64,000 bases of DNA from positions 744,001 to 808,000 of the forward strand of contig CAVRGG010000004.1 in NCBI GenBank assembly GCA_963720695.1, given 5' to 3'. The translations under genes and the position numbers were made by a program. How positions within the stretch are numbered: position 1 is the stretch's first letter; each line of letters opens with the position of its first letter. Below the pieces are notes generated by a model, which saw nothing but the letters and a program-made list of their open reading frames with translations, made no database searches and had not been told where the DNA came from. The stretch is from UBA668 sp963720695. Its GTDB lineage: Bacteria > Actinomycetota > Acidimicrobiia > Acidimicrobiales > Ilumatobacteraceae. Of this stretch, positions 41,288 through 50,257 are shown in pieces.

Positions 41288-41319
41288 GCCATATGGCATG
41301 ATACGATCAGCCATATGGC
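41288..41319. promoter_or_regulatory. Twin GCCATATGGC palindromes over the RES-Xre promoter
   Basis: GCCATATGGC, a perfect 10-bp palindrome, occurs at 41288-41297 and 41310-41319, centres 22 bp apart (two helical turns). Between them TACGAT (41302-41307) is a -10 for the Xre gene, ending 7 nt before ATG 41315; that ATG lies inside the second palindrome. On the other strand TATCAT (41303-41298) is a -10 for arr. Binding by the Xre antitoxin would block both promoters (inference). Confidence 0.75.
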
Positions 41320-41704
41320 AGTTCACGACGTTCCGGTCACCGCCCTCACGGAGCACGACGTGCGCGCCGGGGTACCGGTCACCACCGTCGTCTCGGTCGC
41401 CCGATCGTTGGAGCTCCCGGTGTCGGCGATCCTCGACTGGCTGAGCATCGCTCCACGCACGTGGGCGCGGCGAAAGCAGGGCGGCGTGCTCGACACGCTC
41501 GAGAGCGACCGGCTCGCCCGCCTCACCCGGCTCATCCGACGAGCCAGCAAGGTGCTCGGCGGCGTCGACGAGGGCCGCGTCTGGCTCACCACCCCCAGTC
41601 GGGCGTTCGATCGCAGGACGCCCCTCGAGGTCGCGTCGACGGAAGTCGGCGCAGAGGCGGTGTTCCAACTGCTCGGACGCATCGAACACGGCGTCTTCAG
41701 CTGA
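41315..41704 (+). CDS. Xre/MbcA/ParS-family antitoxin
   Basis: The 129-residue protein has an N-terminal helix-turn-helix-like part (TTVVSVARSLELPVSAILDW, IAPRTWARRK) and the C-terminal toxin-binding DUF2384 module: LARLTRLIRRASKVLGG, WLTTPSRAFDRRTPLEVAS and FQLLGRIEHGVFS. This is the antitoxin of RES-Xre systems. The toxin gene follows after 2 nt. The antitoxin probably represses its own promoter through the twin palindromes, with conditional cooperativity as in other systems (inference). Confidence 0.9.
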   Translation: MAVHDVPVTALTEHDVRAGVPVTTVVSVARSLELPVSAILDWLSIAPRTWARRKQGGVLDTLESDRLARLTRLIRRASKVLGGVDEGRVWLTTPSRAFDRRTPLEVASTEVGAEAVFQLLGRIEHGVFS

Positions 41705-41706
41705 CC

Positions 41707-42156
41707 ATGCAGATCTGGCGCCTGGTCGCGGCCCGGCACGCGCTCGGCGCGATGACCGGCGAAGGCGCGGCGCGCTACGGAGGTCGTTGGAACCCACTCG
41801 GCCGCCGCATGGTCTACACGGCCGACTCGCTCGCCCTGGCCACCCTCGAGATGTCGGTGCACCTCACCGGCGGCCGGGTGAAGTACACCGCCATCCAGTT
41901 CGAGGTGCCCGACGAGTCGGTCGACGTGCTGGACCCGTCGACCTTGAAACGGGCGTGGGCCACCGACAGTCGGTCGACCGAACGGGTCGGCGAGGCGTGG
42001 GCGCTGTCCGGTCGCTCGTTCGCCCTCGCTGTTCCCAGCGCACTCGTCGACGCGCGCAGCGGCGAGCGCAACGTGCTGCTGAATCCGCTGCATGCGTCCG
42101 CGGCCACCCTGGTCGAGCTCCAACGCTTCGACGTGGTGCTCGACGAACGTCTGTGA
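41707..42156 (+). CDS. RES-domain toxin
   Basis: The 149-residue protein is a RES-domain toxin; characterised members (MbcT and others) destroy NAD+. The domain hallmarks are AARYGGRWNPLGRRMVYTAD (conserved Arg and Tyr), SLALATLEMSVHL (Glu), and NVLLNPLHASAA near the C-terminus. The gene starts 2 nt after the antitoxin stop, and ligA ends immediately at the next base on the other strand. It appears intact. Confidence 0.9.
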   Translation: MQIWRLVAARHALGAMTGEGAARYGGRWNPLGRRMVYTADSLALATLEMSVHLTGGRVKYTAIQFEVPDESVDVLDPSTLKRAWATDSRSTERVGEAWALSGRSFALAVPSALVDARSGERNVLLNPLHASAATLVELQRFDVVLDERL

Positions 42157-44208
42157 TCACGACGTGGGCGGCAGTTCCCCGGTGTCGAGCAGGGAGAGAA
42201 ATCCGGATTCGTCGAGCACCGGGACACCGAGCGCCTCGGCCTTGGTGAGCTTGCTCGCTCCGGGGTCCGCACCGGCCACCACGGCGAAGGTCTTCGCACT
42301 GACGCTCCCCGGGCTCTTGCCGCCACGGTCCTTGATCGCCGCCTCCGCCTCCTCGCGGCTGAAGCCCTCCAACGAGCCGGTGACGACCACCGCCTTGCCG
42401 GCCAGCACGGGCGGGAGCACGCTCACGTCGACGCGACCGAACTCCACGCCTGCGGCGCGCAGCTTCTCCACCATCGCCCGGTTGGGCTCCCTGGCGAACC
42501 AGCGGACGATCGAGGCGGCGATCGTCGGACCGACACCATCGGTCGTCGCCAGTTCCACCTCGGACGCGTTCATGATCGCGTCGAGCGTGCCGAACCGACG
42601 GGCCAACGCCTCGCTCGCCGACGGACCGAGTCCCTTCGCCCCCAGGGCAGTGAGCACCCGCGGCAACGGCCTCGACTTCGAGCCTTCGATCGCCGCCACC
42701 AGGTTGTCGGCCTTCGTCGCCCCCCACTTGTCGAGTCCCATCAGCTGTTCGCGGGTCAGCGAGTAGACGTCCGCCGGGTCGGTCACCAGGCCGGCCTCAC
42801 TGAGCTGGAGCACGGTCTGATCGCCGAGGCCTTCGATGTCCATCGCCCCGCGGGACCCGAAGTAGATGATCCGCTGATCCCGCTGGAACGGACACTCGGG
42901 CTCCACGCAGCGGGTGTCCGCCTCGCCCTCGGGTCGCACCAGTTCGGTCCTGAGCGGGCACGGGCAGAGCTTGGGGAACTCCCACGGCTGCACGTCGGGT
43001 GGACGCAGGGCGAGCACCGGGCCGACCACCTCCGGAATGACATCGCCGGCCTTGCGGACGACCACGGTGTCACCGGGGCGGACGTCCTTCAGGCGCACCT
43101 GGTCCTCGTTGTGGAGCGTCGCCATGCTCACGGTCGACCCGCCGACGAACACCGGGCGCAGCACGGCGAACGGCGTGGTGCGACCCGTGCGACCCACCGA
43201 CACCTGGATGTCCTCGAGGATCGTCGTGCGTTCCTCGGGAGGGAACTTGAAGGCGATCGCCCAGCGCGGCGCCCTCGAGGTGAACCCCAGCGTCTCCCGT
43301 TGGGCGAGGTCGTCGATCTTCACCACCGCACCGTCGATCTCGTAGCCGAGATCGTGCCGGTGCTCCTCCCAGTGGCGGCAGAAGGCATCGACCGCATCGA
43401 GGTCGTGCACCACCCGGATCTCCGGGTTCACGGGGAACCCCAGCGCGGCCAGGAAGTCGAGCGTCTCGTGGTGGGACGTGAACTCGGGACCACCGACGAC
43501 CTCGCCGAGCTGGTAGCTCCAGAACGCCAGCTCGCGCTCGGCGGTGACGGCCGGGTCCTTCTGGCGCAGACTGCCCGCTCCGGCGTTGCGGGGATTCACC
43601 GGCACCGGCTCGGGCTTGCGTCCGGCGGCGACCCGCACGACGTTCTCGGCCTCCTTCGCGGCCTGCAGACGCTCGAACGCGTCGATCGGCAGATACACCT
43701 CGCCGCGCACTTCCAGGACGGCCGGGGCACCGGTCAGCACCTTGGGGACCGAGGCGATCGTGGCGACGTTCGCCGTGACGTCCTCTCCCACCCTTCCGTC
43801 GCCGCGGGTCGCGGCCTGCACCAGGCGACCGCCTTCGTAACGCAGGCTCATCGCCAGACCGTCGATCTTCAACTCGCACACGAACGTCGTCGGCGCCCCG
43901 TCGAGACCCTTCGCGATGCGCTCACCCCAGGCCGACAGCTCGCTGCGATCCATCGCGTTGTCGAGGCTCGTCATCGGCTCCCGATGAGTGACGGGCGCGA
44001 ACGCGGTCGAAAGGCCGCCCGCGCCGATCAGGCGCGTGGGCGAGGCGTCGTCGACCAGGTCGGGATGCTCCGACTCGAGCGTCGCCAGCTCGCGAACGAG
44101 CAGGTCGTATTCGGCGTCGCTGACCTCGGGCGCGTCGTCGGCGTAGTAGCGCTCGTTGTGATGGGCGATCTGGGCGCGCAGCTCGCGAATGCGTTCCTCG
44201 GGCGTCAT
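42157..44208 (-). CDS. ligA: NAD-dependent DNA ligase
   Basis: LigA seals nicks in duplex DNA during replication and repair with NAD+ as adenylate donor. The 683-residue protein has the Ia domain (HHNERYYADDAPEVSDAEYD), the nucleotidyltransferase lysine in ELKIDGLAM, and VGRTGRTTPFAV. An OB domain, a four-Cys zinc finger (CPCPLRTEL, CVEPECPF), HhH repeats and a C-terminal BRCT domain (LAGKAVVVTGSLEGFSREEA) follow. ATG 44208 is chosen because CACACT ends 6 nt upstream; GTG 44214 is an alternative. The stop abuts the RES gene. Confidence 0.95.
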   Translation of the reverse strand: MTPEERIRELRAQIAHHNERYYADDAPEVSDAEYDLLVRELATLESEHPDLVDDASPTRLIGAGGLSTAFAPVTHREPMTSLDNAMDRSELSAWGERIAKGLDGAPTTFVCELKIDGLAMSLRYEGGRLVQAATRGDGRVGEDVTANVATIASVPKVLTGAPAVLEVRGEVYLPIDAFERLQAAKEAENVVRVAAGRKPEPVPVNPRNAGAGSLRQKDPAVTAERELAFWSYQLGEVVGGPEFTSHHETLDFLAALGFPVNPEIRVVHDLDAVDAFCRHWEEHRHDLGYEIDGAVVKIDDLAQRETLGFTSRAPRWAIAFKFPPEERTTILEDIQVSVGRTGRTTPFAVLRPVFVGGSTVSMATLHNEDQVRLKDVRPGDTVVVRKAGDVIPEVVGPVLALRPPDVQPWEFPKLCPCPLRTELVRPEGEADTRCVEPECPFQRDQRIIYFGSRGAMDIEGLGDQTVLQLSEAGLVTDPADVYSLTREQLMGLDKWGATKADNLVAAIEGSKSRPLPRVLTALGAKGLGPSASEALARRFGTLDAIMNASEVELATTDGVGPTIAASIVRWFAREPNRAMVEKLRAAGVEFGRVDVSVLPPVLAGKAVVVTGSLEGFSREEAEAAIKDRGGKSPGSVSAKTFAVVAGADPGASKLTKAEALGVPVLDESGFLSLLDTGELPPTS

Positions 44209-44229
44209 GCCCACAGTGTGCCCGACGCG

Positions 44230-45231
44230 CTATGCGCCGAGCGCCCAGCGGCTGGCGTTCGCCTGGTCGCGCACGCGCCGACTGACCTCGGCGGCGATGC
44301 GGTGAACCCGCTCGGCCACCGCGGGCGTGTGCGACGACAGCCCGCACTCGGGGGTGATGAGCGACTGCTGACGCAACAGTGCCGGGTCGGCACCGCGCTG
44401 CACGAGTTCGCACCACAGCTGACACAACTGACGCCACGGACGTTCCGCTGAGGTGGTGATCGGCCCGCTGGTGGGCACGACGCCCCACGCGATGTACCCG
44501 CCGCGTTCCATGAACCGCACCAGATACCCGGCGGACTCGGCAACTTCCTGCCGCACGGGCAGCGACAACACCGCCGGACCAGCCGCCAGCTGCGAAGGGA
44601 TGTCGCCCAACCCACAGACGTGCAAGCCCGACACCGCCGAGGTCTCGATCGCGGCGAGGGCGCCCGACACCAGATCGATCGCCGTGTCGGGCGCGATCGG
44701 GAAGCCGGGGGTCATCAGCTCGGCGAGATCCGCTTCCTCGATGAACACCAGTTGACGGCACCCCGGGAGTGCCTCGTCGACGTAGTCGATGAGATGCTCG
44801 ATGCGATCTCGCACGCAACGCACGGCGGACTCGAACGCCTCGCTCATCGGTACGCCGGCTCGCATCAGCGCCATTCCGAAGGTCACAGGGCCGACGAACT
44901 GCCACTTCACCCAACCGGTTCGCCCGTGGGCGGCCTCCAGAAACGTCCGGAAACCGACGAACGCGTCGTGTTGGAAGTCGGTGACGAGGGGAGCCAACGG
45001 ATCGACCTGCGCGGCGTCGACGGAGATGCTGCCGTACTGGCCGATGGTGATGCCCTGCATCCCGACCATGGCCTGGGCGATGGCACCCTCGGCCGGGCTG
45101 CGACGTGGCAGGGTGGGAATGGCGGGGAGCTCGAGGTTGGCGAGGACGAAGGCGGCCGCATCGCCGGCGTCGCGGTGGGGCAGGCCGCCGATGCCGGTGG
45201 CGATGCCACCCGGGAGGTTCACAGGGTTCAT
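44230..45231 (-). CDS. MetE-like (cobalamin-independent methionine synthase family) protein
   Basis: The 333-residue protein is a single-barrel member of the UROD/MetE-like superfamily. It has GGIATGIGGLPHRDAGDAAA at the N-terminus, WVKWQFVGPVTFGMALM, FIEEADLAEL, the Zn-ligand-like VSGLHVCGLGDIP and a C-terminal TPECGLSSHTP whose Cys is a typical zinc ligand. It lacks the N-terminal domain of full MetE, so it resembles the core-MetE group. It may transfer a methyl group to homocysteine or another thiol, but the donor is unknown. ATG 45231 follows GGAGG. It is 22 nt after the ligA start on the same strand. Confidence 0.82.
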   Translation of the reverse strand: MNPVNLPGGIATGIGGLPHRDAGDAAAFVLANLELPAIPTLPRRSPAEGAIAQAMVGMQGITIGQYGSISVDAAQVDPLAPLVTDFQHDAFVGFRTFLEAAHGRTGWVKWQFVGPVTFGMALMRAGVPMSEAFESAVRCVRDRIEHLIDYVDEALPGCRQLVFIEEADLAELMTPGFPIAPDTAIDLVSGALAAIETSAVSGLHVCGLGDIPSQLAAGPAVLSLPVRQEVAESAGYLVRFMERGGYIAWGVVPTSGPITTSAERPWRQLCQLWCELVQRGADPALLRQQSLITPECGLSSHTPAVAERVHRIAAEVSRRVRDQANASRWALGA

Positions 45232-45361
45232 TCGGGGCCTCCTCTCCACATGTCGGCCGTATTGGATCAATCGTTCCACGACGATGCTGCTGAGAGCGAA
45301 GTGAGGAGCGGCGTGGCCGATACGTTGGCCTGATGCGTTGTCCATCGGCAAATCTGATGCG

Positions 45362-46231
45362 GTGCCCGTGAACGCAGCGTTGCTCTCTCCTCGCTCATCT
45401 GTGTCGACTTTGCGCGTCCTGTGGATCGGACTTTCGGTGGCGATGGGCTTCGCCCTGGCCGACACCGGTGTCGCCGCAGCGATCGCGTGGTGGGCTGCCG
45501 TTGCGCTCGGCATCGTGGCGCTGATGGTTCCGAGCGCGATCTCGCTCACCGCGCTGCGCATGATGTCGCCCGCCGCGATGGCAGCGAGTGCCGTCACCAT
45601 CGTCGGTGGGCCTCACCGGGCAGCGGGTCTCCTCGCCCTCGTGCTCGCCCTGCTGACCACGCTCATCGCGTTCTCCGGCGAGACCGGTCAGGCCATGGTC
45701 CAGGGCGCCGCGTACGGCGACGAGCAACGATTCCCGCTGCGGGTTCCGGCGGCGGTCATCGTCCCGGTCGCGACGAGTTGGGTGCTGTGGTGCGCCGCGG
45801 TCGTGACGGGGGCGACGCTGCTGGCCGCTCGGTCCTGGGTCGCCGGCACCATCGTCGCTGCGATCGGCGTGGGGTTGACGTGGCTGCTGGCACCGCGCTT
45901 CCACCGACTCTCGATGCGTTGGCTGGTGCTGGTCCCGGCCGGGGTCGTCCTCCACGACGGATTCGTGCTCGGCGAAACGCTGATGGTGCAGCGCACGAAC
46001 GTGGCGCTCGCGCAGCTCGCGCTCGCCGGCTCGGAGGCCGCAGACCTCACCGGACCGGCCGCCGGGCACGCGCTCGACATCGCCGTGCGCGACTCGGTCG
46101 TCGCCGTGTTCCCGAGCAGCCGCGAGCATCCCAAAGGGCGCGCCATCCACGTCCGCTCGTTTCTCGTCGCCCCGACCCGCCCGGGCCGGGCGCTGCAGGC
46201 GATGGCCGAGCGCGGCGTACCCGTCGACTGA
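45362..46231 (+). CDS. Multi-span membrane protein
   Basis: The 289-residue protein has five to six membrane spans in its first 200 residues (VLWIGLSVAMGFALADTGVA, AAVALGIVALMVPSAIS, AGLLALVLALLTTLIAF, IVPVATSWVLWCAAVVTGA). A C-terminal soluble part with VLHDGFVLGETLMVQRTNVA and SREHPKGRAIHVRSFLVAPT follows. I do not recognise the family. Start: GTG 45362 or 45368 (no Shine-Dalgarno), or a TTG at 45338. It is divergent from the MetE-like gene and convergent with mnmA. Confidence 0.7.
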   Translation: MPVNAALLSPRSSVSTLRVLWIGLSVAMGFALADTGVAAAIAWWAAVALGIVALMVPSAISLTALRMMSPAAMAASAVTIVGGPHRAAGLLALVLALLTTLIAFSGETGQAMVQGAAYGDEQRFPLRVPAAVIVPVATSWVLWCAAVVTGATLLAARSWVAGTIVAAIGVGLTWLLAPRFHRLSMRWLVLVPAGVVLHDGFVLGETLMVQRTNVALAQLALAGSEAADLTGPAAGHALDIAVRDSVVAVFPSSREHPKGRAIHVRSFLVAPTRPGRALQAMAERGVPVD

Positions 46232-46251
46232 GAGCGTCTGCCCGAGGCCGG

Positions 46252-47296
46252 TCAGCGGGCGATGCCACCGCCGAGGACCAGCGGTGTCGCTCGTGTCGTA
46301 GAAGACGACGCTCTGCCCTGGAGCGACCCGGCGCTGCGGCGTCGCCCAACGCACCTCGATGTCGTCGCCGCGGCTCACGATGGCGGCCGGCTGGGCGACT
46401 CCGTGCGCGCTGCACTGCACGAGCACGTCGCCGTGGCACGGAGCGTCGGCCCAGGCGAGGTCGCCGACCCGCATGACGTCGCGGTCCAACATCGACTCGT
46501 CGCCGACCTTCACCGTGGCCGCCGCATGGTCGATGTCGACGACGTAGCGCTTGGGGCCTCCGCCGGGAAGTCCGATGCCCCGACGCTGACCGAGGGTGAC
46601 CATCTCCAACGCCTCCGCCTCACCGAGGGTCGAGCCGTCGACCGCGTCGACGACCGTCGCCCGCCGGAAGGGGATGCGCGAACCGAGGAACTCCGTGCGA
46701 CCACCGGTGCTCGTGATGAAGCACACGTCCTGGCTGTCGGGCTTGGCGGCGGTGCGCAGGCCCAGCACTGCCGCGCGATCGCGCACCTCTGACTTCGTGA
46801 GATGTCCGATGGGGAACAGCGTCCGGGCGAGCTCGCGCTGGGGCAGCATGTGGACGACGTAGCTCTGGTCCTTCGCCGAGTCCGCTCCCCGGGCCACGAA
46901 ACGACGACCGTCGCGCTCGACGATCCTGGCGTGATGGCCGGTGGCGACGGCGTCGAAGCCCAGCACGTCGGCACGCTCGCTGAGCCGGTGGAACTTGAGG
47001 TGCCGGTTGCACTCGATGCACGGGTTGGGCGTGATGCCGTCGCGATGCGCCTGCACGTAGGGCTCGACGACGTGCTCGTGGAAGTCGTCGGTGAAGTTGA
47101 ACACGAGATGATCGATGCCGAGCTGCTGCGCCACTCGGCGGGCATCGTCGACATCGGCCACCGAGCAGCACCCGGTGTCGCTGTCGCCGCCCCACAGCCG
47201 CATGGTGATGCCGACGACCTCGTGGCCGTCGCGGAGCAGTTCGGCGGCGGCGACCGACGAGTCGACGCCGCCACTGAGCGCCATGAGCACCTTCAC
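46252..47296 (-). CDS. mnmA: tRNA-specific 2-thiouridylase, frameshifted near the 3' end
   Basis: MnmA thiolates U34 of Lys, Glu and Gln tRNAs using sulfur relayed from a cysteine desulfurase. The protein (about 348 residues once corrected) has MALSGGVDSSVAAAELL (PP-loop), DTGCCSVADVDDA with one catalytic Cys, NPCIECNRHLKFH, ATGHHARI, AKDQSYVVHML, KPDSQDVCF with the second Cys, and a C-terminal barrel. Near 46280-46286 the frame breaks: SVVFYDTSDT then LVLGGGIAR in another frame, explained by two missing C in a C-run. The GTG start overlaps the desulfurase stop by 4 nt. Confidence 0.9.
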
Positions 47297-48429
47297 GACG
47301 CCCTCCGCAGCCTGCGCACCGCAGCGACCACCGCGTCGGCGCCGCGGTCGACGTCGTCCTCGGTGGTGGTCCGCCCCAGCGTGAGCCGCAACGCACCCAG
47401 CGCCCGCTCGCGTGGCACGCCCATCGCGGCGAGCACGTGGGAGGGCTCCATCGCTCCACTCGCACACGCCGAGGCGGCACTGGCGCAGACGCCGGCCTCG
47501 TCGAGCAGGAAGAGGAGCGACTCGTTCTCGATGCCCTCGATGCAGACGTGAGCGGAACCGGCGACCTTGTGCGCGCGGGGCACGGTCTCGTGCACATCGG
47601 GAAGTGCGGCAACCAGTGTGTCGACCAACCGGTCGCGAAGGTGCGAGAGCCGCTGCTGCTCCCCGTCGCGCTCCAGATCGGTGAGGCGGAGGGCCTCGGC
47701 GAGCGCGACGATGCCGGGCACGTTCTGCGTGCCGCTGCGACGCTCGCGCTCCTGCCCGCCGCCGACGAGCATCGGCGCGAACGACACGCCCTGCCGCGCG
47801 ACCATGACCCCGACGCCCTTGGGACCGCCGAACTTGTGCGCGGACAGGGACAACAGATCGACGTGCGGCGTGATCGTGCGCAGATCGATCCAGCACGGGG
47901 CCTGGACGGCGTCGGTGTGGAGCAACGCGTCGGGCGCGAGTCGGCGAACGACGGCCGACACCGCGGCGAGGTCGTTGACGGAGCCGACCTCGTTGTTCAC
48001 CGTCATCACGCTCACGACCGCCACGTTCGGCGTGGCCGCCAGCCGCTCGGTCAGGGCTTCGAGATCGACCTGGCCCGTGGCGGTGACCGGGACGACGAGA
48101 CCGTGCACCTGCTCGACCGAGGCGAGCACCGCGTGGTGTTCGGCCGCCGGGCAGACAGCGGTGCCGTGATGGCGGGCGACCGTGCCGAGGATCGCGGTGT
48201 TGTCCCCCTCGGTGCCACCGCTGGTGAACACGACCTCGCCCGGCGAGCAGCCGATGACGTCGGCGACCACGTCGCGGGCTTCGTCGACCGCCTTGCGCGC
48301 CTCGCGAGCGAAGCGGTGCGAACCGGAAGGATTCGCGTACTGCTCGGACAGGTACGGCACCATCACCGCGACCGCCTCGGGGCGCATGGGCGTCGTGGCC
48401 GCATGGTCGAGGTAGGTGGTGCTGTTCAC
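47293..48429 (-). CDS. Cysteine desulfurase
   Basis: This IscS/NifS-type PLP enzyme removes sulfur from cysteine as persulfide. The 378-residue protein begins STTYLDHAATTPMRPEAVAV and has FTSGGTEGDNTAIL, AEHHAVLASVE, TVNNEVGSVND, the PLP lysine in LSLSAHKFGGPKGVG and the catalytic Cys region CASAASACASGAMEPSHVL. No iscU or suf genes are next to it; instead mnmA follows with a 4-nt overlap, so its main job is probably sulfur donation to tRNA thiolation. GTG 48429 is chosen because the fold begins there. Confidence 0.93.
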   Translation of the reverse strand: MNSTTYLDHAATTPMRPEAVAVMVPYLSEQYANPSGSHRFAREARKAVDEARDVVADVIGCSPGEVVFTSGGTEGDNTAILGTVARHHGTAVCPAAEHHAVLASVEQVHGLVVPVTATGQVDLEALTERLAATPNVAVVSVMTVNNEVGSVNDLAAVSAVVRRLAPDALLHTDAVQAPCWIDLRTITPHVDLLSLSAHKFGGPKGVGVMVARQGVSFAPMLVGGGQERERRSGTQNVPGIVALAEALRLTDLERDGEQQRLSHLRDRLVDTLVAALPDVHETVPRAHKVAGSAHVCIEGIENESLLFLLDEAGVCASAASACASGAMEPSHVLAAMGVPRERALGALRLTLGRTTTEDDVDRGADAVVAAVRRLRRAS

Positions 48430-48449
48430 CCGCTCCAGGCTAGGACCGT

Positions 48450-49217
48450 TCAGCGGGGGTTCCAGGCGGCGGGCTGGTAGGCGGGGAACGTGCGGCGCTG
48501 GTATCGGGCGATGACGCACAGCAGGTACGCCTCGGGGTGCACGCCGACTCCACGCTCGTGATGCAAGGTCGCCGCGGCGCGATCGGCGAGGTCGACGGCC
48601 AGCGAGTACCTCGCGTCAGGACTGAGCTCACGGTTCCGCATCAGGAACGAACGGATGACGGTGTACTGCTCGTCGGTCATCGCCGTCGGGTCGATCGACG
48701 CGGCGAAGACCTCGTAGCCGGGCGGCACCGGGAACCACACGGCCGGCGGCAGCATCGTGCGATCGGGGTCACGGATCACGATCGTGCCGGCCATCAGATC
48801 GCCCACCCGCTGATGCCGACGGGTGCCCAGCACCATCAGTGTGCCGGTGACGCCCAGCGGCGGGAGGTAGCGGTCGACGAGTCCGCCCATCATCCGCAGC
48901 ATGGCGTGGCGAAGGCGGATCGGAGCACCCTCCAGCGTGACCGCCCGAAGGCCCATCGCCCGCTTGCCGATGGTGCGGCCGCGCATGAACGTCTCGGAGA
49001 TGACCGGGTAACCCATGAGGACGAACGCGACCAGGATGGCCGCTCCCGTGTTGAACCCGGTCTCGGAGAACAGCCCGAGCGCGCTCAACCCGATCGAACC
49101 CGCGAAGAGGATCCCGAGCTGGATCGCGAGGTCGATCATCCCCGCGAACACCCTCGACGACACCCCCGCCGTGTCCATCTCCAGGACGACCGCTTCGGGT
49201 GTGATGATGCCGTCCAT
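48450..49217 (-). CDS. RDD-family membrane protein
   Basis: The 255-residue protein has the RDD domain in its first half: SSRVFAGMIDLAIQLGILFA, FMRGRTIGKRAMGLRAV (family motif) and RRHQRVGDLMAGTIVIRDP. About three membrane spans are present. The C-terminal 90 residues are soluble (TMTDEQYTVIRSFLMRNREL-like helix). RDD proteins often accompany DUF58/MoxR clusters, as here. It is divergent from the SpoIIM-like gene by 23 nt. Confidence 0.88.
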   Translation of the reverse strand: MDGIITPEAVVLEMDTAGVSSRVFAGMIDLAIQLGILFAGSIGLSALGLFSETGFNTGAAILVAFVLMGYPVISETFMRGRTIGKRAMGLRAVTLEGAPIRLRHAMLRMMGGLVDRYLPPLGVTGTLMVLGTRRHQRVGDLMAGTIVIRDPDRTMLPPAVWFPVPPGYEVFAASIDPTAMTDEQYTVIRSFLMRNRELSPDARYSLAVDLADRAAATLHHERGVGVHPEAYLLCVIARYQRRTFPAYQPAAWNPR

Positions 49218-49240
49218 CCGGACCGTTACCCTAGGCCGCA

Positions 49241-50235
49241 GTGGACATCGACGCGTTCGTGGCGGCGCACCAGGGCGCGTGGTGGCGGCTCCAGCAACTC
49301 ACCGATCGGGCGCGCAAGGTGACCCAGGTGACGCCGGACGAGCTCGACGAGATGGTGCACCTCTACCAGCGCTCGGGCGCCAACCTGGCCACTGCGCGGG
49401 TGGAGTACGCAGCCGACTCGGCGCTGGTGAATCGGCTGACCCTGCTCGTCAGCGACGCTCATGGCGTGCTGTACGGCCAGCGCGACACCGAGGTCCGGCG
49501 CGGGCTCATCCAGTTCGCGACCGTGACGTTCCCCGCGGCGATCTACGCCTTGCGCCGCTACATCGCCGTGGCGACGCTGCTCACCGTGGTCCCCTGGGCC
49601 GGGTTCCAGATCTGGCTCGCCGTGTCGCCGACCGCCTTCGACGTGGCGGCCCCGGCCGCGACCGCACAGCAGTACATCGACCAGGACTTCGAGGACTACT
49701 ACAGCAACCAGCCGTCACAGAACTTCGCCACCCAGGTGTTCCTCAACAACATCCGGGTCGGCTTCCTCGCGTTCGCTGTCGGGCATGCTGCTCTGCGTCG
49801 TCACCGTCGCCACTGCTCGTGTGGAACGGCGCGAACGTGGGCAAGGCCGGGGGCCTGTTCACGCACGTGGGGCAGTGGGACAAATTCTGGGGACTGATCC
49901 TCCCCCACGGCATGCTCGAGATCTCCGCCGTCGTGGTCGCGGGCGCGGCAGGGCTGCGCATCGGGTGGGCCATCATCGACCCCGGGGACCGACCCCGCTT
50001 CAACGCGCTCGTCGACGAAGCGCGTCGCGCCGGCAGCGTGGTCGTCGGCCTGGTGGTCGCCTTCCTGCTCGCGGCGACGGTCGAGGGTTTCGTGACCGGC
50101 CGCCCGTGGCCGACCTGGGTGCGCATCGGCATCGGCGTGGGCGTGTTCACCCTCTTCTGGGGCTGGACGATCGCCTACGCGATCCGAGTGCGACGGACGG
50201 GCCGCACCGACCTCACCGCCGACGCTCCCCTCTGA
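49241..50235 (+). CDS. SpoIIM/DUF95-like membrane protein, broken by two indels
   Basis: The protein has a soluble N-terminal half (HLYQRSGANLATARVEYAAD, LVNRLTLLVSDAHGVLYG) and a membrane domain of the stage II sporulation protein M-like (DUF95) family: FATQVFLNNIRVGFLAFAVG, LLVWNGANVGKAGGLF, ILPHGMLEISAVVVAGAAGL. Three consecutive parts lie in three frames. A base near 49784 and one near 49812 must be removed to join VGFLAFAVG, MLLCVVTVA and LLVWNGANVG. Sequencing error is likely. GTG 49241 follows TACCCT (49227-49232) by 8 nt. The corrected length is about 330 residues. Confidence 0.82.
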
Positions 50236-50257
50236 CCCCGACACCGGTGCGAGTGCG

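Noticed and set aside
45395..46251. Extension of mnmA through the opposite-strand membrane protein gene
   Set aside because: The minus frame remains open after the mnmA indel, but beyond 46252 the sequence has no MnmA features, and the membrane protein on the plus strand has the better coding pattern.
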